DNA of 64,000 bases from Anodontia alba. Taxonomy: Eukaryota > Mollusca > Bivalvia > Lucinida > Lucinidae. The number at the start of each line of letters is the position of its first letter. The stretch's first letter is position 1. Made by a program: the position numbers and the translations under genes. The stretch covers positions 64,068,828-64,132,827 of the forward strand of contig OZ024835.1 in assembly GCA_964016985.1 (NCBI GenBank), written 5' to 3'. Shown here one piece after another: positions 34,374-47,837 of the stretch. The notes below the pieces were generated by a model. The model saw nothing but the letters and a program-made list of their open reading frames with translations, had not been told where the DNA came from and did not search any database.

Positions 34374-36208
34374 TTATACGCCCGTTTGAAAAAACGGGGT
34401 ATGGCGTCCGTCCGTCCGTCCATAAACTTTTTCGTTTCCGGCTAACTCCTCCTACAGTTTACAGCCAATCAAGCTGAAACTTGGTATATAGTTAGACCAT
34501 GATGTGGCGCAGCGCATATTGTTTTGAGGTTACAGTCCACTGAATGTTTGCAGAGTTATGCCCCTTAGAATATTTCTGTAATCTTTTCATTTCTGGTTAA
34601 CTCCTCCTACATTTTACATCCAATCAAGCTGAAACTTCATATATAGTTAGACCATGATGTGGAGCAATGCATATTGTTTAGGGATTACAGTCCACCAAAT
34701 ATTAGCAGAGTTACGCCCCTTTGAAAATTTCAGTAGACTTTTCATTTCCGGCTAACTCCTCCTACAGTTTACATCTGATCAAGCCAAAACTTGGTATATA
34801 GTTAGACCATGATGTGGCACAGCGTATATTGTTTTGAGGTTACAGTCCACCAAATGTTTGCAGAGTTATGCCCCTTAGAAAATTTCTGTAAACTTCATTT
34901 CCGGTTAACTCTTCATACATTTTACATCCAATCAAGCTGAAACTTCATATATAGTTAGACCATCATGTGGAGCAGTGCATATTGTTTCGAGGTTACAGTC
35001 CACCAAATATTAGCAGAGTTATGCCCCTTTGAAAATTTCAGTAGACTTTTCGTTTCTGGCTAACTCCTCCTACAGTTTACATCCGATCAAGCTGAAACTT
35101 GATTTGTAGTTAGACCATGATGTGGAGCAGTGCATATTATTTCAAGGTTACAGTCCACCAAATATTAGCAGAGTTATACCCCTTTGAAAATTTCTATTAA
35201 TTTTTCGTTTCTGGCTAAATCCTCCTACAGTTTACAGCCAATCAAGCTGAAACTTCAAGTGCAGTTAGACCTGGATGTGGAGCAGCGCATATTGTTTCGA
35301 GGTTACAGTCCACCAAGTATTAGCAGAGTTAAACCCCTTTGAAAATTTCTGTTAATTTTTTTGTTTTCGGCTAAATCCTCCTACCCTACAGTTTACATCC
35401 GATCAAGCTGAAACTTCATAAATAGTTACACGATGATGTGGAGCAGCACATATTATTTAGAGGTTACAGTGCACCAAATATTTGCAGATTTATGCCCCTT
35501 TGAAAGTTTTTGTAAACTTTTCGCAGCATGTTGTTTAGAGGTAATAGTGTGCAAATTTTATTATATAATAGGTATATTTTTTGCAAATTACTAAAGTTTT
35601 GGTCATATGGTCAAGATATTGATTTTTTTTTTTTAACATCTTCTTTTATTAGACTTGCAAGGAAAGGTTGTCATTATTAAATCTTTATAAATACATAATT
35701 CTTTTTGAATTTTTTTTTTTTTTTTTAATACTCTTCTGATTTGGCTCCCTTGAAGAACAAAAATAAAATCAGTATTAAACAAGTTAAAGGTTTACAAAAA
35801 AATTCTTGCAGCATTTTTTTTTTTTTTTTGGTTGTTTATTTATGTTTTGTTTGTCCGATATTGAAGTATAGGAAAAACATTCAGCTCATATGAGCTTATA
35901 ATATAGCCATGCTTCTGTGGTGTGTCCTCCGTCAGAAAGCACTTCTCCCTAGAAGCAGCAAACTTCTCCCTATTTTCCCAGGAGGGAGAAGTCACTTCTC
36001 CCTTAATTTCTGGGCCAGCTTGGACCCTTAGGTTACAGTTCACTAAATATCAGCAGAGATATGCCCCAATGAAATTTTTTTAAATTTTTTTTTTGTAATT
36101 CCCTTAGAGTTTATATCCGGAGCACTGAATTATGCAGGAGCCAGTTTATGTGCTACATCTTTTTACTTGCCACGGGCGTATAATGCCCCGCTTGGCGGAG
36201 CTCTTGTT
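34374..36208 (+). mobile_element. GTCC-microsatellite tandem-core element
   Basis: Terminal hairpin ATACGCCCGTTTGAAAAAAC/GGGGTAT, then GTCCGTCCGTCC (34408-34420), then about eight ~150 bp units with AACTCCTCCTACAGTTTACA, CAATCAAGCTGAAACTT and GGTTACAGTCCACCAAAT. The 3' end is ACGGGCGTATAATGCC, the hairpin CCGCTTGGCGG and AGCTCTTGTT. T runs interrupt the unit near 35625-35830. Confidence 0.82.
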
Positions 36209-36232
36209 GAAACCCTTGTTTAGGGGCAACTT

Positions 36233-36318
36233 TGACCCCTTTGTAAACAATGCAAATTTAGGTGCCATTGCTCATATGAGCAATGGCACCTAAATTTCCA
36301 TTGTTTACAGAAAGAAAT
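36233..36318. repeat. Palindrome
   Basis: TTTAGGTGCCATTGCTCATATGAGCAATGGCACCTAAA (two 19-base arms) lies inside GTAAACAATG/CATTGTTTAC. 36319-36888 is otherwise unassigned, without a gene. Confidence 0.85.
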
Positions 36319-36888
36319 GTTGTAATCTTCATAATCCTTCATGGTGAGGAGATTAAGTATTGGGAAAAACAACCATCTGACTTGCTACAGTCTTGCGATC
36401 AACCCTCGATTTGCAATATTGGATATGTCCAAATTCAAATATAGACAAGTCCGCCTCAGAAACTCGGGTGAGAGGGTTAAGGGGAATGGGTAAATTTTCT
36501 GCCATTTTTGTTGCACTTGCATAATATGTGTGATATATGTGTACAGTTTCAGTCCAAGTGCTGCATAAAGATACCCGCTTTTCAGCCCATCCATTGTTGA
36601 CCATCTGTCAACATTTGCGTCAGTCCTAGCATTCAAGTCCATTTCTGATTAACATACACCTACAATCATCTTACCTGGCATACACTTTCTTCCTAACATG
36701 GACTCAAACATTAATCAGTACATGTATCATTCCATGATTATAACCTGTTATTCATGGTTTAAAGACTTTGCCATTTTTCTTGTCAACATTTAGTACATGT
36801 ATTTAACACCATGTCTGATTGCCTGTAAGACCAACACTCAACTAACATGATATTTGCTTTCACCTTTCAAATCACTGCAGTGTCATTT

Positions 36889-39416
36889 TTAGCTACCTGA
36901 GCTGAAGGCTCAAGGTGAGCTTTTGTGATCACTCACCGTCCGTCGTCGTCGTCATCGCCCGTATGTCCGTCCGTCCACAATCTTTAAACAACATCTCCTC
37001 CTAAACCACTGATTGGATTTGGACCAAACTTCACAGGAATGATCCTTGGTTAGTCCTCTTTCAAAATTGTTCAAATGGTTCTGGTCCGTTGCATATCTAG
37101 GTCACAGGAGCTAAAAATAGATTTTTTAACTAAAAACTTAAAAAATCTTCTTGTCAGAAACCACTTGACCGATTTCAATATAATTTTGCAGAAATGTTCC
37201 TTTGGTGATCCTCTACCAAGATTGTTCAAGCCATTCGGATTCGTCAAAAACATGGCCACCAGGGGGCGGAGCTTATTTTCCCCATATATCTATATAGAAA
37301 ACTTTAAAAATCTTCTTTTCAGAAATCACTGGACCGATTTCAATATAATTTTTTCAGAAATGTTCCTTTGGTGATCCTCTACCAAGATTGTTCAAGCCAT
37401 TTGGATTCGTCAAAAAACATGGCCGCCAGGGGGAGGGGCTTATTTTCCCTATATATCTATATAGAAAACTTTAAAAAATCTTCTTGTCAGAAACCACTGG
37501 ATCCATTTCAATATAATTTTGCAGAAATGTTCCTTCGGTGATCCTCTACCAAGATTGTTCAAGCCGTTTGGATTCGTCAAAAAACATGGCCGCCAGGGGG
37601 CGGGGCTTATTTTCCTTATATATCTTTATAGAAAACTTTAAAAATCTTCTTGTCAGAAACCACTAGACCGATTTCAATATAATTTTTCCAGAAATGTTTC
37701 TTCAGTGATCCTCTACAAAGATTGTTCAAGCGGCCATGAGTCGTCAAAAAACATGGCCACTATGGGGCGGGGTATATTTTCCCTATATATCTATATAGAA
37801 AACTTTAAAAATCTTCTTGTCATAAACGACTGGACCGATTTCAATATAACTTGGCAGAAATATTTTCTTAGTGACCAACTATCAAGATTGTTCAAGCCGT
37901 CATGATTTGTCAAAAAACATGGCCGCTAGGGGGGATGCTGGGCTTATTTTCCCTATATATCTATATAGAAAACTTGAAAAAATCTTGTCGTCAGAAACCA
38001 CAGGACTGATTTCAATATAACTTCCCAGAAATGTTTCCTTGGTGACCCTTTACCAAGATTGTTCAAGCCGTTATGATTTGTCAAAAAACATGGCCGCTAG
38101 GGGGCAGGGCTTATTTTCCCTACATATCTATACAGAAAATTTTAATGATCTTCTTTTCAGAAACCACTGGACCGATTTCAATATAACATTGCAGGAATGT
38201 TTCTTATGTAACCCTCTATCAAGATTGTTCAAGCCGTCATGATTCGTCAAAGAACATGGCCGCCAGGGGGCGGGGCTTATTTTCTTTATATATCTATATA
38301 GAAAACTTTAAATCCCTTCTTGTCAGAAACCACTGGACCGATTTCATTATAACTTTGCAGAAATGTTTCCTTGGTGACCATCTACTAAGATTGTTCAAGT
38401 AATCATGATTCGTCAAAAAACATGCCTGCCGGGGGGGGGGGGGGGGGGGGGGGGGTGGGGGGGGGGTGCTTATTTTCCCTATATATCTATATATAAAACT
38501 TTAAAAATCTTCTTTTCAGAAACCAATGGACCGATTTCAGTACAACTTGGCAAGAATGTTTCTTTGGTGACCCTCTACAAAGATAGTTCAAGCCGTCATG
38601 ATTCGTCAAAAAACATGGCCGCTAGGGGGCAGGGCTTATTTTCCCGATATATCTATATAGAAAACTTTAAAAATCTTCTCGTAAGAAACAATTGGACTGA
38701 GTTCAGTGTAACTTGGCAGGAATGTTGCTTTGGTGACCTTCTACCAAGATTGTTCAAGCCTTCATGATACGCCAAAAACCATGGCCCCCAGGGGGGCGGG
38801 GCTTATTTTCCGTATATATCTGCATAGAAAACTTTAAAATTCTTCTTGTCACATACCCCATGACCAATTTCAATATTACTTGGCTGGAATGTTGCTTTGG
38901 TGACCCTCTACCAAGATTGTACAAGCAATCATGATTCGTCAAATTATTTTCCCTATATATCTAAATAGAAAACTTTAAAAATCTTCTTGTCAGAAACCAC
39001 TGAACAGATTTCAATATAACTTGGCAGGAATGTTCCTTTGGTGACCCTCTACCAAGTTTATTCAAGCTGTCACGATTCGTCAAAAAACATGGCCGTTAGG
39101 GGTAGGGCTTTATAGCTATATAAAACACTTTAAACCTCTGGACCAATTTCAATACAAAATTAATGTATAACTTGGCAGAAATGTTCCTCTGGTGATCCTC
39201 TTTTAAGATTCAGTTCAAGTCGTCAAGATGCATTGAAAAAACATGGACGGGGGTGTAGTGGTGGTGGGGAGGGGGGGTGGGGGGGTAGGGGATGGGGGGT
39301 TGTTGGTGCTATAAAATTTATACAAAAATCCTAGAGCAGTGAACTTGGCTGAAATACATGTATGCAAATCTGTTTGCTCAGGTGAGCGATATAGGACCAT
39401 CATGGTCCTCTTGTTT
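36889..39416 (+). mobile_element. GTCC-microsatellite tandem-core element, about 14 units
   Basis: Terminal hairpin AGCTACCTGAGCTGAAGGC/TCAAGGTGAGCT, then GTCGTCGTCGTC and GTCCGTCCGTCC, then ~150 bp units with AACATGGCCGCCAGGGGGCG, CTTATTTTCCCTATATATCT and AACCACTGGACCGATTTCAA. It ends GCTCAGGTGAGCGATATAGG, the hairpin GGACCATCATGGTCC and TCTTGTTTT. Open frames inside follow the unit and are not genes. A pure G run of about 32 lies at 38431-38455 onward, and a G/T-rich run at 39246-39300. Confidence 0.85.
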
Positions 39417-39453
39417 TATCTTCACCTGTATTTTCAGGTTGAATGACTGTCAT

Positions 39454-40110
39454 TATACCCACAGTAGCGTAGGGCATTCATTGATTTCACATTAGACTTC
39501 TGTCTCTCCATGCGTCCATCTGTTGTACTTCTATCTGTCCATCAGTAATTTCATTTCTGCATGACAACCTGCTTAAATGTCGAGTGAATTTCACCAAACT
39601 TAATATTGTGTTGATATTATGGAGATCTGGTTTAGGATTGCTAATGGGCAAATTTCATTAACTTTTTTACATATGGTAGATTTCCTATTAGTTCGAACAC
39701 TCTAATAATTCGAACACCCCGTACTGTTTTGAAATCACCTCCCGAAAATTGCTCTTTTAGTCCGAACAGTCACGTATTTTTGTCAAACTCATTTTTAAAT
39801 AGTTCAAACACGTGAAGTACAATTCACAAACTGTATATGTATCATTACGTACCTCGAATTTCCGTGTGCAATCCGATGAAAAAAAAAATGATACACATGA
39901 ATTATTACACAAAAAAATAAACTTAATTTAACAAAGAAAGCAGTCACCAACAAAAGTACCTCGCCGCTTATGTGACTGATCAAAATAGTGACCGAAGCAC
40001 TCGGGTCAACGCATTCTCGCAGGCAGTTGAAAATTTATGTAGTTAGCTGTCAATCACACAATAGTAGTTAGGTATTTTCGTTGCACATTTTTATTTATGT
40101 TAACTAGCAT
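39454..40110 (+). repeat. Fragment related to the 59882-60667 element, then unassigned
   Basis: 39454-39670 shares GGAGATCTGGTTTAGGATTG and CTAATGGGCAAATTTC with the units at 59990-60500 and has CTGTCCATC runs. 39690-39800 has several TTCGAAC motifs. No gene is seen up to 40240. Confidence 0.6.
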
Positions 40111-40239
40111 TTATCACCATTTCTGAATACCTGTAAGATCTACAGTGTCTAACAAGGCATTTGCTTTCTGTCAAACCTGGACTCAAACACTGCAGTCATT
40201 TTATGCCTCAGACCCTTGCCATACTGGGTGGATGCATAG

Positions 40240-40430
40240 CTAGAAAGGGGGTATCCACATAATATTTTTCTTATTTCTCGATAAAAACATATGTTGTGGG
40301 TACTCATTAGAAGCGCCTCGTCGAGGCGCTTCTAATGAGTACCCACAACATATATTTTTGTTGAGAAATAAGAAAGATATCAGCATTTTTCGGATGAAGA
40401 AAGCACCTTATCTGTTGCTATGTGGATGTA
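40240..40430. mobile_element. P2 MITE
   Basis: ATAGCTAGAAAGGGGGTATC ... AAGCACCTTATCTGTTGCTA with the core ATTAGAAGCGCCTCGTCGAG/GCGCTTCTAAT. It ends ~120 bp before exon 4. Confidence 0.82.
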
Positions 40431-40540
40431 CAGGCTGATCTGATGCTAGTCACATGTCTTTAATATTGGAGCTTTGATCATGTGCTGGCTCGTATATTAT
40501 CTAGACCTTTGAATAAAGTAGACTAATCTGTTGTGTTTGA

Positions 40541-40669
<129 letters not shown>

Positions 40670-40864
40670 TAGCCTTACTGATAGTTGTATTTATCCTAAG
40701 TAAAAGACAAGCCTGAGCAAAAAAAATTGTTTGGCCCTGTAAAATTAAGAATTTGAAGAACATTTTAACCATTTGTCATACAAGTGTCGGACAGACTTTG
40801 AAAAGTTTCTAAGTACATGTACCCAAAAGGTGATCAAGTCAGTGTCTTTATCGTACACAAATTA

Positions 40865-41034
40865 TGTCCCCCTACCCTTAGGTCGGGGGACATATTGTTT
40901 TTGGTTGGGATTCCCATGGTTCTGGTGTCTGCATCACACATTCTTGTCTGCACAATATCCTGACTGTCAACCAGTGGTTGGATTCTTACCAAATTTTCAT
41001 TAATATATATAATTGGGACATAACATACAGAACT
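40865..41034 (+). mobile_element. 5' fragment of tandem-core element
   Basis: ATGTCCCCCTACCCTTAGG and GGGGGACATATTGTTTTTGG form the terminal hairpin, resembling the start of the 23110-24725 element. The unit is interrupted by the SINE and seems to resume at 41361-41430. Confidence 0.55.
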
Positions 41035-41347
41035 GCCGGCCTCGGTGGCTCAGTTATATGCGCCGTCCGACTGGAGACCAGGAGGTCGCGGGTTCAATCC
41101 CCGCTGAGGTCGGCAATATTCTTTCGTGGAGATTGATCATGAAATATTTTCTACGGTCATTCTCTCCCTTCCGCTGATTCAAGAAGGGCAGTTGTCAGTT
41201 TCTGGCGAAAGAATGTGCACACTACTGGTTAACCGCTTAGAGGATTAAGCCTGCCCAGTAAACGTGTGGTTAGGTAAACTGACCGCACTCGACATGACCC
41301 CATTGGGTTGACTGGGCCGTAAAACCTCAACACAAACAAACAAACAA
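41035..41347 (+). mobile_element. tRNA-derived SINE, full length
   Basis: The head GCCGGCCTCGGTGGCTCAGT has a Pol III A-box-like TGGCTCAGTTATATG and the B-box-like GGGTTCAATCCCC. A conserved body follows (GATTGATCATGAAATATTTT, GCTGATTCAAGAAGGGCAG), and the tail is GGGCCGTAAAACCTCAACAC plus (CAAA)n. The insertion is flanked by a perfect ACATACAGAACTG duplication (41023-41035 and 41348-41360), marking a well-preserved retroposition. Confidence 0.92.
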
Positions 41348-41491
41348 ACATACAGAACTGATTAGATTTTAGTGACCTTTACCTAGTTTTCAAGGTCACA
41401 GCAGTAGGAAAAACTGATCTTTCATGGTTAGGGGATGTCTGTTTTCTCTGAAAAGTTACTAGTCTGTCGATATTCCTGTTGTTTGTTTTAG

Positions 41492-41638
<147 letters not shown>

Positions 41639-41714
41639 TAAAATAAAGGGTTTTTTGATTTCTTTTTTGTTTTCATTGATTTGATATTTTATTCTGTGCC
41701 TTTATATCTTAATA

Positions 41715-42073
41715 CAGTCGAACCTCAATGGCTCGAACATCTTTGGGACCATGGAAATTTGTTCAAGACATAGGTAGTTCGAGCCACTGAGGGTTAATCA
41801 TGGCACCAGTTCAGGAAGCAAATAGTGATAATTTTTGGAAATCTTTTTGATTTTCTACACAACGATTGTATGTTGAGTGTACTCATTAGAATTGCCTCAA
41901 TGAGGCAATTCTAATGAGTACACACAACATACAACTCCATGATAAATAAGAAAAAAATCTATGAATATTTGTTTTCTTGAGCTATTTGAAGAATTTTTAG
42001 GGACTGAAAAAAGAGTTTGAATCAGCCATGGTAAACGAGCCATCCGTGTTCGAGCCATTGAGGTTATACTGTA
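41715..42073. mobile_element. P4 MITE, TA-flanked
   Basis: CAGTCGAACCTCAATGGCTC and GAGCCATTGAGGTTATACTG lie between TA dinucleotides. The inner hairpin is GTACTCATTAGAATTGCCTC/GAGGCAATTCTAATGAGTAC, the P core. The termini look pogo/Tigger-like. Confidence 0.85.
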
Positions 42074-42530
42074 GCTCCAGATAAGAGGAGGTATCCAGAT
42101 TTTTTTGTATTTCTCCACAAATTGTGGTACTCATTAGAAGTGCCTTGGGGAGGCACTTGTAATGAGTACCCACAAAATAATTTTTTCATGGAGAAATAAG
42201 AAAAATATCAATACTTTCTGTTGAAAAAGTGTCTTAACTGGAACTACATTTGTATGTATTTTCCCTGAAGACTAGTCATAGCTGTACATTTGTAGATGAA
42301 AAAAAATATATCGATACAGTAAATGTTTTAAAACATTCGAATAGTAAAACATTCATTTCAAAGTAGGAAAGTGCACAGCTTCAGAAAAGAGGGGGCATCA
42401 GAGAAATATTTTTTTATGTCTCTACAAAAACATATGTTGTGGGTACTCATCAGAAGCGCCTCACTGAGGTGCTTCTAACCTATATCCAAAACACATGTTC
42501 TATGAGAAAATAAGAATAACACAACAGCCT
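42066..42530. mobile_element. Two P2 MITEs
   Basis: 42066-42250 (TAGCTCCAGATAAGAGGAGG; core CATTAGAAGTGCCTTGGGGAG) and 42372-42530 (CAGCTTCAGAAAAGAGGGGG; core CATCAGAAGCGCCTCACTGAG). Both have mutated right arms. Confidence 0.7.
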
Positions 42531-42689
42531 TCTTATGTATCATTCTGCTCATGTGAGATTCTTTACAACATCAAATTCATTTTGATTGCAACATCTTTGT
42601 GAACAAATGCAGTCCTTGTAACAAGGGTTCGCTGTATAATTGGAGAATTTCATATAATGACCAACTTTGTTCAACCTACTATATATAAC

Positions 42690-43256
42690 CTTTGTCATTC
42701 TTTGGGCAGATGACAGATTGGTGATACTTTTCTTTTAATTCCCAGAATTTGGGCTTGATATTTCATGCAAATTGTCTACAGAGAATGGGCAGATGACAAA
42801 TTGGTGATAATTTTCTTATTGTTCCCAGAAAACTGGATTTGACTTTTATGCAAATTATCTCCAATGGAGACAATTTGCATGAAATTTCAAATTCTATTTT
42901 CTGGGAAAAATTAAAAAAAAAAATATTTCAGTATGTCGTCTGCTGAAAATTTTACCCAGATAACTGGGTTTTTATATTGGCTTGTTTTAAATCTGATACT
43001 TTGATTACTTCTGCAGATTTTTATCTTTTTCATTTTAAAAGCAATTTAATGCTTATAATGCTGTGTACAAATTTTAGCAGACGACAGTTTTAAATATTTC
43101 TTAAAAAGTTTTTCCAGAAAATAGGCATAAATTACATTTCCTTAGGTGACAGTTTGCTTGAAATGGCAAAGAATTATTTTCTGGAAAAGTTAGAAAAAAA
43201 ATAAAAAAAATCATCAGTTTATTGTCAGCTGAGTTTGCCTATAATGGTAAAGGTTA
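42690..43256. mobile_element. R family MITEs
   Basis: 42692-42965 contains a partly duplicated left arm (GGCAGATGACAGATTGGTGA twice) and the ATTATCTCCAATGGAGACAA core. 43055-43256 has CAGCAGACGACAGTTTTAAA to TTGTCAGCTGAGTTTGC. Confidence 0.75.
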
Positions 43257-43361
43257 AGGTGACTGGTTGATTTTTGGGCATGTTTAACAAGGGAGACAAC
43301 TTTGTGACTTCCCGTTAGCTTTTTTGCACTTCAAATCCCATCTGAAAAAGGCTTTACTCTT

Positions 43362-43902
43362 AACCCTTGTGATGCTGAATAAATTAAGATGCCACGCCCT
43401 CTTTAATTTCCAGCCAATCAGATTACTTGATCCGAGTTTTTGATAGAAATTCACATATTTAATGACAAACTGTGCAGATCCAGATCAGTTGGCTTCTGAA
43501 GAAGCCAGCTGATCTAAATCTACACTGTTTGCTAAGACAGGGCATGTCGTGTTTAGCAAGAGAAGGGTTAAGGTAAAAAATTTTCTTTGAAAAGGGAGCT
43601 TATTCTTCCTTTAAAAGTAGCCCCTTTTCAGAAGGGAGACAGTAACAATTTTGACAGTGTTGTCTTTCCTGAAAATGTATTGATTTCTCTTAAACCTTGT
43701 CCTGCTGAACCTGGATATATCCTGCCTTTGCAAACAGTCTAGATCCAGATCAATTGGCTACTTATGAAGCCAACGTATCTGGATCTGCACTGTTTGCCAT
43801 TAAGTGTGTGAATTTTTATCAACAATCTGGATAAGTAATCTGATTGGCTGAAAATTGGGAGTCGGCGTAGCATCTTTATTTATTCAGCATGACAAGGGTT
43901 AA
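43362..43902. mobile_element. Two Q1 MITEs
   Basis: 43362-43569 starts TTAACCCTTGTGATGCTGAA, and 43692-43902 runs TTAAACCTTGTCCTGCTGAA to CAGCATGACAAGGGTTAA. They lie in opposite orientations ~120 bp apart, so the pair itself could form a larger inverted repeat. Confidence 0.82.
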
Positions 43903-44011
43903 AGGCAGATATCTGAGCAAATATAGATGTAACTTGACTTTTTGTTATCTGAAAAGATTGTTTCTGAATAAAATGCAATTACTGAGGGCTATTGCTTAGC
44001 ATGCATTGTTT

Positions 44012-44227
44012 AACCCTTGTCATGCTAAATAAATTAAGATGCCACACCCACTTCTCATTTTTAGCCAATCAGATTATTTGTTTTAGGTTGTTGATGCAAA
44101 TTCACAAACTCAGTGACAAACAGTGCAGATCCAGATCAGAACAGTGCAGATCCAGATCTTAAGAAGCCAACTAATCTGGATCTACATTGTTTGCAAAGGC
44201 ATATTCAGGGTCAGCCGGACTAGGGTT
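44012..44227. mobile_element. Q1 MITE with duplicated stem
   Basis: TTAACCCTTGTCATGCTAAA to GCCGGACTAGGGTTAA. The left stem ACAGTGCAGATCCAGATC is present twice in tandem (44119-44156), so the hairpin is asymmetric. Confidence 0.8.
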
Positions 44228-44372
44228 AAATGTCAGCAGACAACGGTTTTAAACTTTTCTCCTTTTTCCCAGAAAATAGGCTTTGAGATTTCCTTAGGAG
44301 TCAATTTTCATGAAATGTCACAATGACAGTACCTGAATATTTCAAAATATCATCTGCTGAAATTTATAGACA
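44218..44372. mobile_element. R family MITE
   Basis: GTCAGCAGACAACGGTTTTA, GAAAATAGGCTTTGAGATTT, CATCTGCTGAAATTT. Confidence 0.65.
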
Positions 44373-44382
44373 GTGCATTTAT

Positions 44383-44623
44383 AACTAAGGCCAATCAAAA
44401 AAATATGTGTTGTAGGTTACATAGAATTTTAAAATAAGGATGGTAGGTTGGAAAATATTTTTATTTTGTTAAAAGTTTTTATATGAGGTTAATAGGAAAA
44501 CAATATGGCCAAACAGGGAAATTTCCCCTCCAAAAAATTTAAAAAACTTCAAGGTCGGTGGTGAAAAATTAGGCACGGTTGGGTAACCTGAAACACACAC
44601 TTTTTTATTTTAGGCCTAAGTAG
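44383..44623. mobile_element. W family element
   Basis: AAGGCCAATCAAAAAAATAT to ACTTTTTTATTTTAGGCCT; the same termini as 5038-5475 but a different middle. Confidence 0.7.
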
Positions 44624-44677
44624 ATTTTATGTACATTATAGTATCATCTGAACATGTTTCAGATTCCTTAATTCTTA

Positions 44678-45102
44678 ACACTTAGCATGCTGTGGTAAAA
44701 ATTCAGCAGACGACATTTTAAAATATTTTTCTCAGAAAAATAGGCTCCCAGATTACAGGCAACTTTGCTCCTTTTGGAGATAATTTGCCTGAAATATCAA
44801 AGTCTATTTTCTGGCCTGATTTTTCCCAGAAAATAGGCTTTGTGATTATGTGCAAATTGTCTCCTCAGGAATCAAAGTTTACTTTCTGGGAAAATAAGCA
44901 AACTATTATCGATTTGTCATCTGCTGAAATTCCAACAGACATGTTGAAATAGTTTTCTTACTTTTCTCAGAAAATAGGCTTTGACATTTCATGCAAATTG
45001 TCTCCTAAGGAGACAATTTGCATGATATATCAAAGCCTATTTTCTTGTGAAAATAAGCTATATATCGTTTGTTGTCTGTTGGAATTGCCTAGATATCGGT
45101 AA
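44678..45102. mobile_element. R family MITEs, two adjacent
   Basis: 44678-44920 (TTCAGCAGACGACATTTTAA ... TCATCTGCTGAAATTCC) and 44925-45102, whose core GACATTTCATGCAAATTGTC, TCCTAAGGAGACAATTTGC is nearly perfect. Confidence 0.75.
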
Positions 45103-45105
45103 AGG

Positions 45106-45323
45106 TTAACCCTGGTCCTGCTGAACCCTGATATGCCCTGTCTTTGCAAACAGAGTACATCCAGATCAGTTGGCCTCTTCAGAAGCCAACTGATCTCGAT
45201 CTGCACTGTTTGTCACTTATTATGTGAATTTGATACATATCAACAATCTGGATCAAGTAATCTGATTGGCTGACAGTTAGAAGTGGGCTTGGCATATTAA
45301 TTGATTCAGCATGACAAAGGTTA
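45106..45323. mobile_element. Q1 MITE
   Basis: TTAACCCTGGTCCTGCTGAA to TTCAGCATGACAAAGGTTAA, TTAA at both edges. Confidence 0.85.
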
Positions 45324-45503
45324 ATACCTGTTTAAACTGATGCTTAGAACTGGATATTAAAGTAATATTGAAGAAAGTCTTGCCCATTTGTAGTCTAATT
45401 TACCCTATTTGTGGACATGAGTTTCGGGTTCCTGCGCAAAAATTATGCAGCTTTCAATAACAAATGTACTACTCGTAAATGAAAGAAAAAAAAAAAATTT
45501 GCA

Positions 45504-45717
45504 GAGGACTTGTTAAGGAGGAGTATTTGGTGATAATTCTAGGATAATTTTCTCCAGTTCTCCCTAAAAAACATATGTTGTGGGTACTCATTAGAAGCGC
45601 CTCGCTGAGGCGCTTCTAATGAGTACCCACAACATATGTTTTTTTGGAGATACAAGAAAAATTATCCCATAATTATCACCTAATACTCCTCCTTAACAAG
45701 TCCTCTGATTTTGAATA
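45504..45717. mobile_element. P3 MITE, best preserved
   Basis: CAGAGGACTTGTTAAGGAGG ... CCTCCTTAACAAGTCCTCTG with the inner core GTACTCATTAGAAGCGCCTC/GAGGCGCTTCTAATGAGTAC; about 100 bp of arm on each side with few mismatches. Confidence 0.88.
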
Positions 45718-47073
<1,356 letters not shown>

Positions 47074-47221
47074 AATTTTAGGGGAATTGATATGCTTTCA
47101 GGGGAGGCAACTGTCAAAATTTGTTTTGCCTCTTTTTCTGAAACAAAAAGAAAGGTCTACATGTGTGCTCAGCCAGGATGCTGATAAGCCTAGATATCCA
47201 AGCAGTCTGATCTGTTTTTGC

Positions 47222-47775
47222 TGTTGCCCGGCTCTATGGGGCAGTAGGTAGTCTGACTGACTGCAGTTCCATGTGTCGCAAGTTTGAATCCCAGCTCAGC
47301 CACATTATTTTCGTGGAGATTGATCATGAAATAATTTCTACTGTCATTCTCCCCCTTCTGCTGATTCAAGAAAGGCAGTTGTCTGTGTATTGCAAAAGTA
47401 CATGTATGTGCACAAAGTACTAGTTAACCGCTTAGAGGACTAAGCATGCTCAGGAAAATGTAACAGCTGATTAACCCATTGTAGTCTGGAGACTGCTAAA
47501 AATGTAATTGGCAAACAGTGCAGACCCAGATCAGATGCCACAGAATGCGGTCTGATCAAGGTCTTCACTGTTTGAAAATACATGAAATATTTTCCACGGT
47601 CATTCTCTCCCTTCTGCTGATTCGAGAAGGGCAGTTGCCAGTTTATGGCGAAAGAATGTTCTTAATACTGGTTAGAGGACTAAGCCTGCTCAGTAAAAGT
47701 GTGGTTAGATAAACTGACCGTGCTCAACATGACTCCATTGGGTTAACTGGGCCATAAAACCTCAACACAAACAAA
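47222..47775 (+). mobile_element. SINE copies around a Q2 fragment
   Basis: 47222-47470 is a SINE with a divergent head (GCAGTAGGTAGTCTGACTGA; box-B-like AAGTTTGAATCCCAG) and the usual body. 47471-47583 is Q2 (TTAACCCATTGTAGTCTGGA). 47584-47775 is a 5'-truncated SINE ending in AACTGGGCCATAAAACCTCA and (CAAA)n. Confidence 0.75.
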
Positions 47776-47837
47776 TAGGGGGAGAGCTGTAGCAATCACC
47801 CTTGTGTCAATGTCAGCATCATCAGTGGTAAAATTTT

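Noticed and set aside
36353..36642. Overlapping 83-85 codon reverse frames as a gene
   Set aside because: No recognised domain, two competing frames, and they sit between repeats; no splice or homology support.
41035..41115. Functional tRNA gene
   Set aside because: The A and B boxes belong to a SINE head: it is followed by a conserved body, a CAAA tail and a target duplication, and it recurs at 49918, 53537 and 55208.
45504..45717. Transcription terminator or microRNA gene from the perfect hairpin
   Set aside because: The same hairpin occurs dozens of times as transposon cores; without small-RNA data a microRNA call is unsupported, and intrinsic terminators do not apply here.
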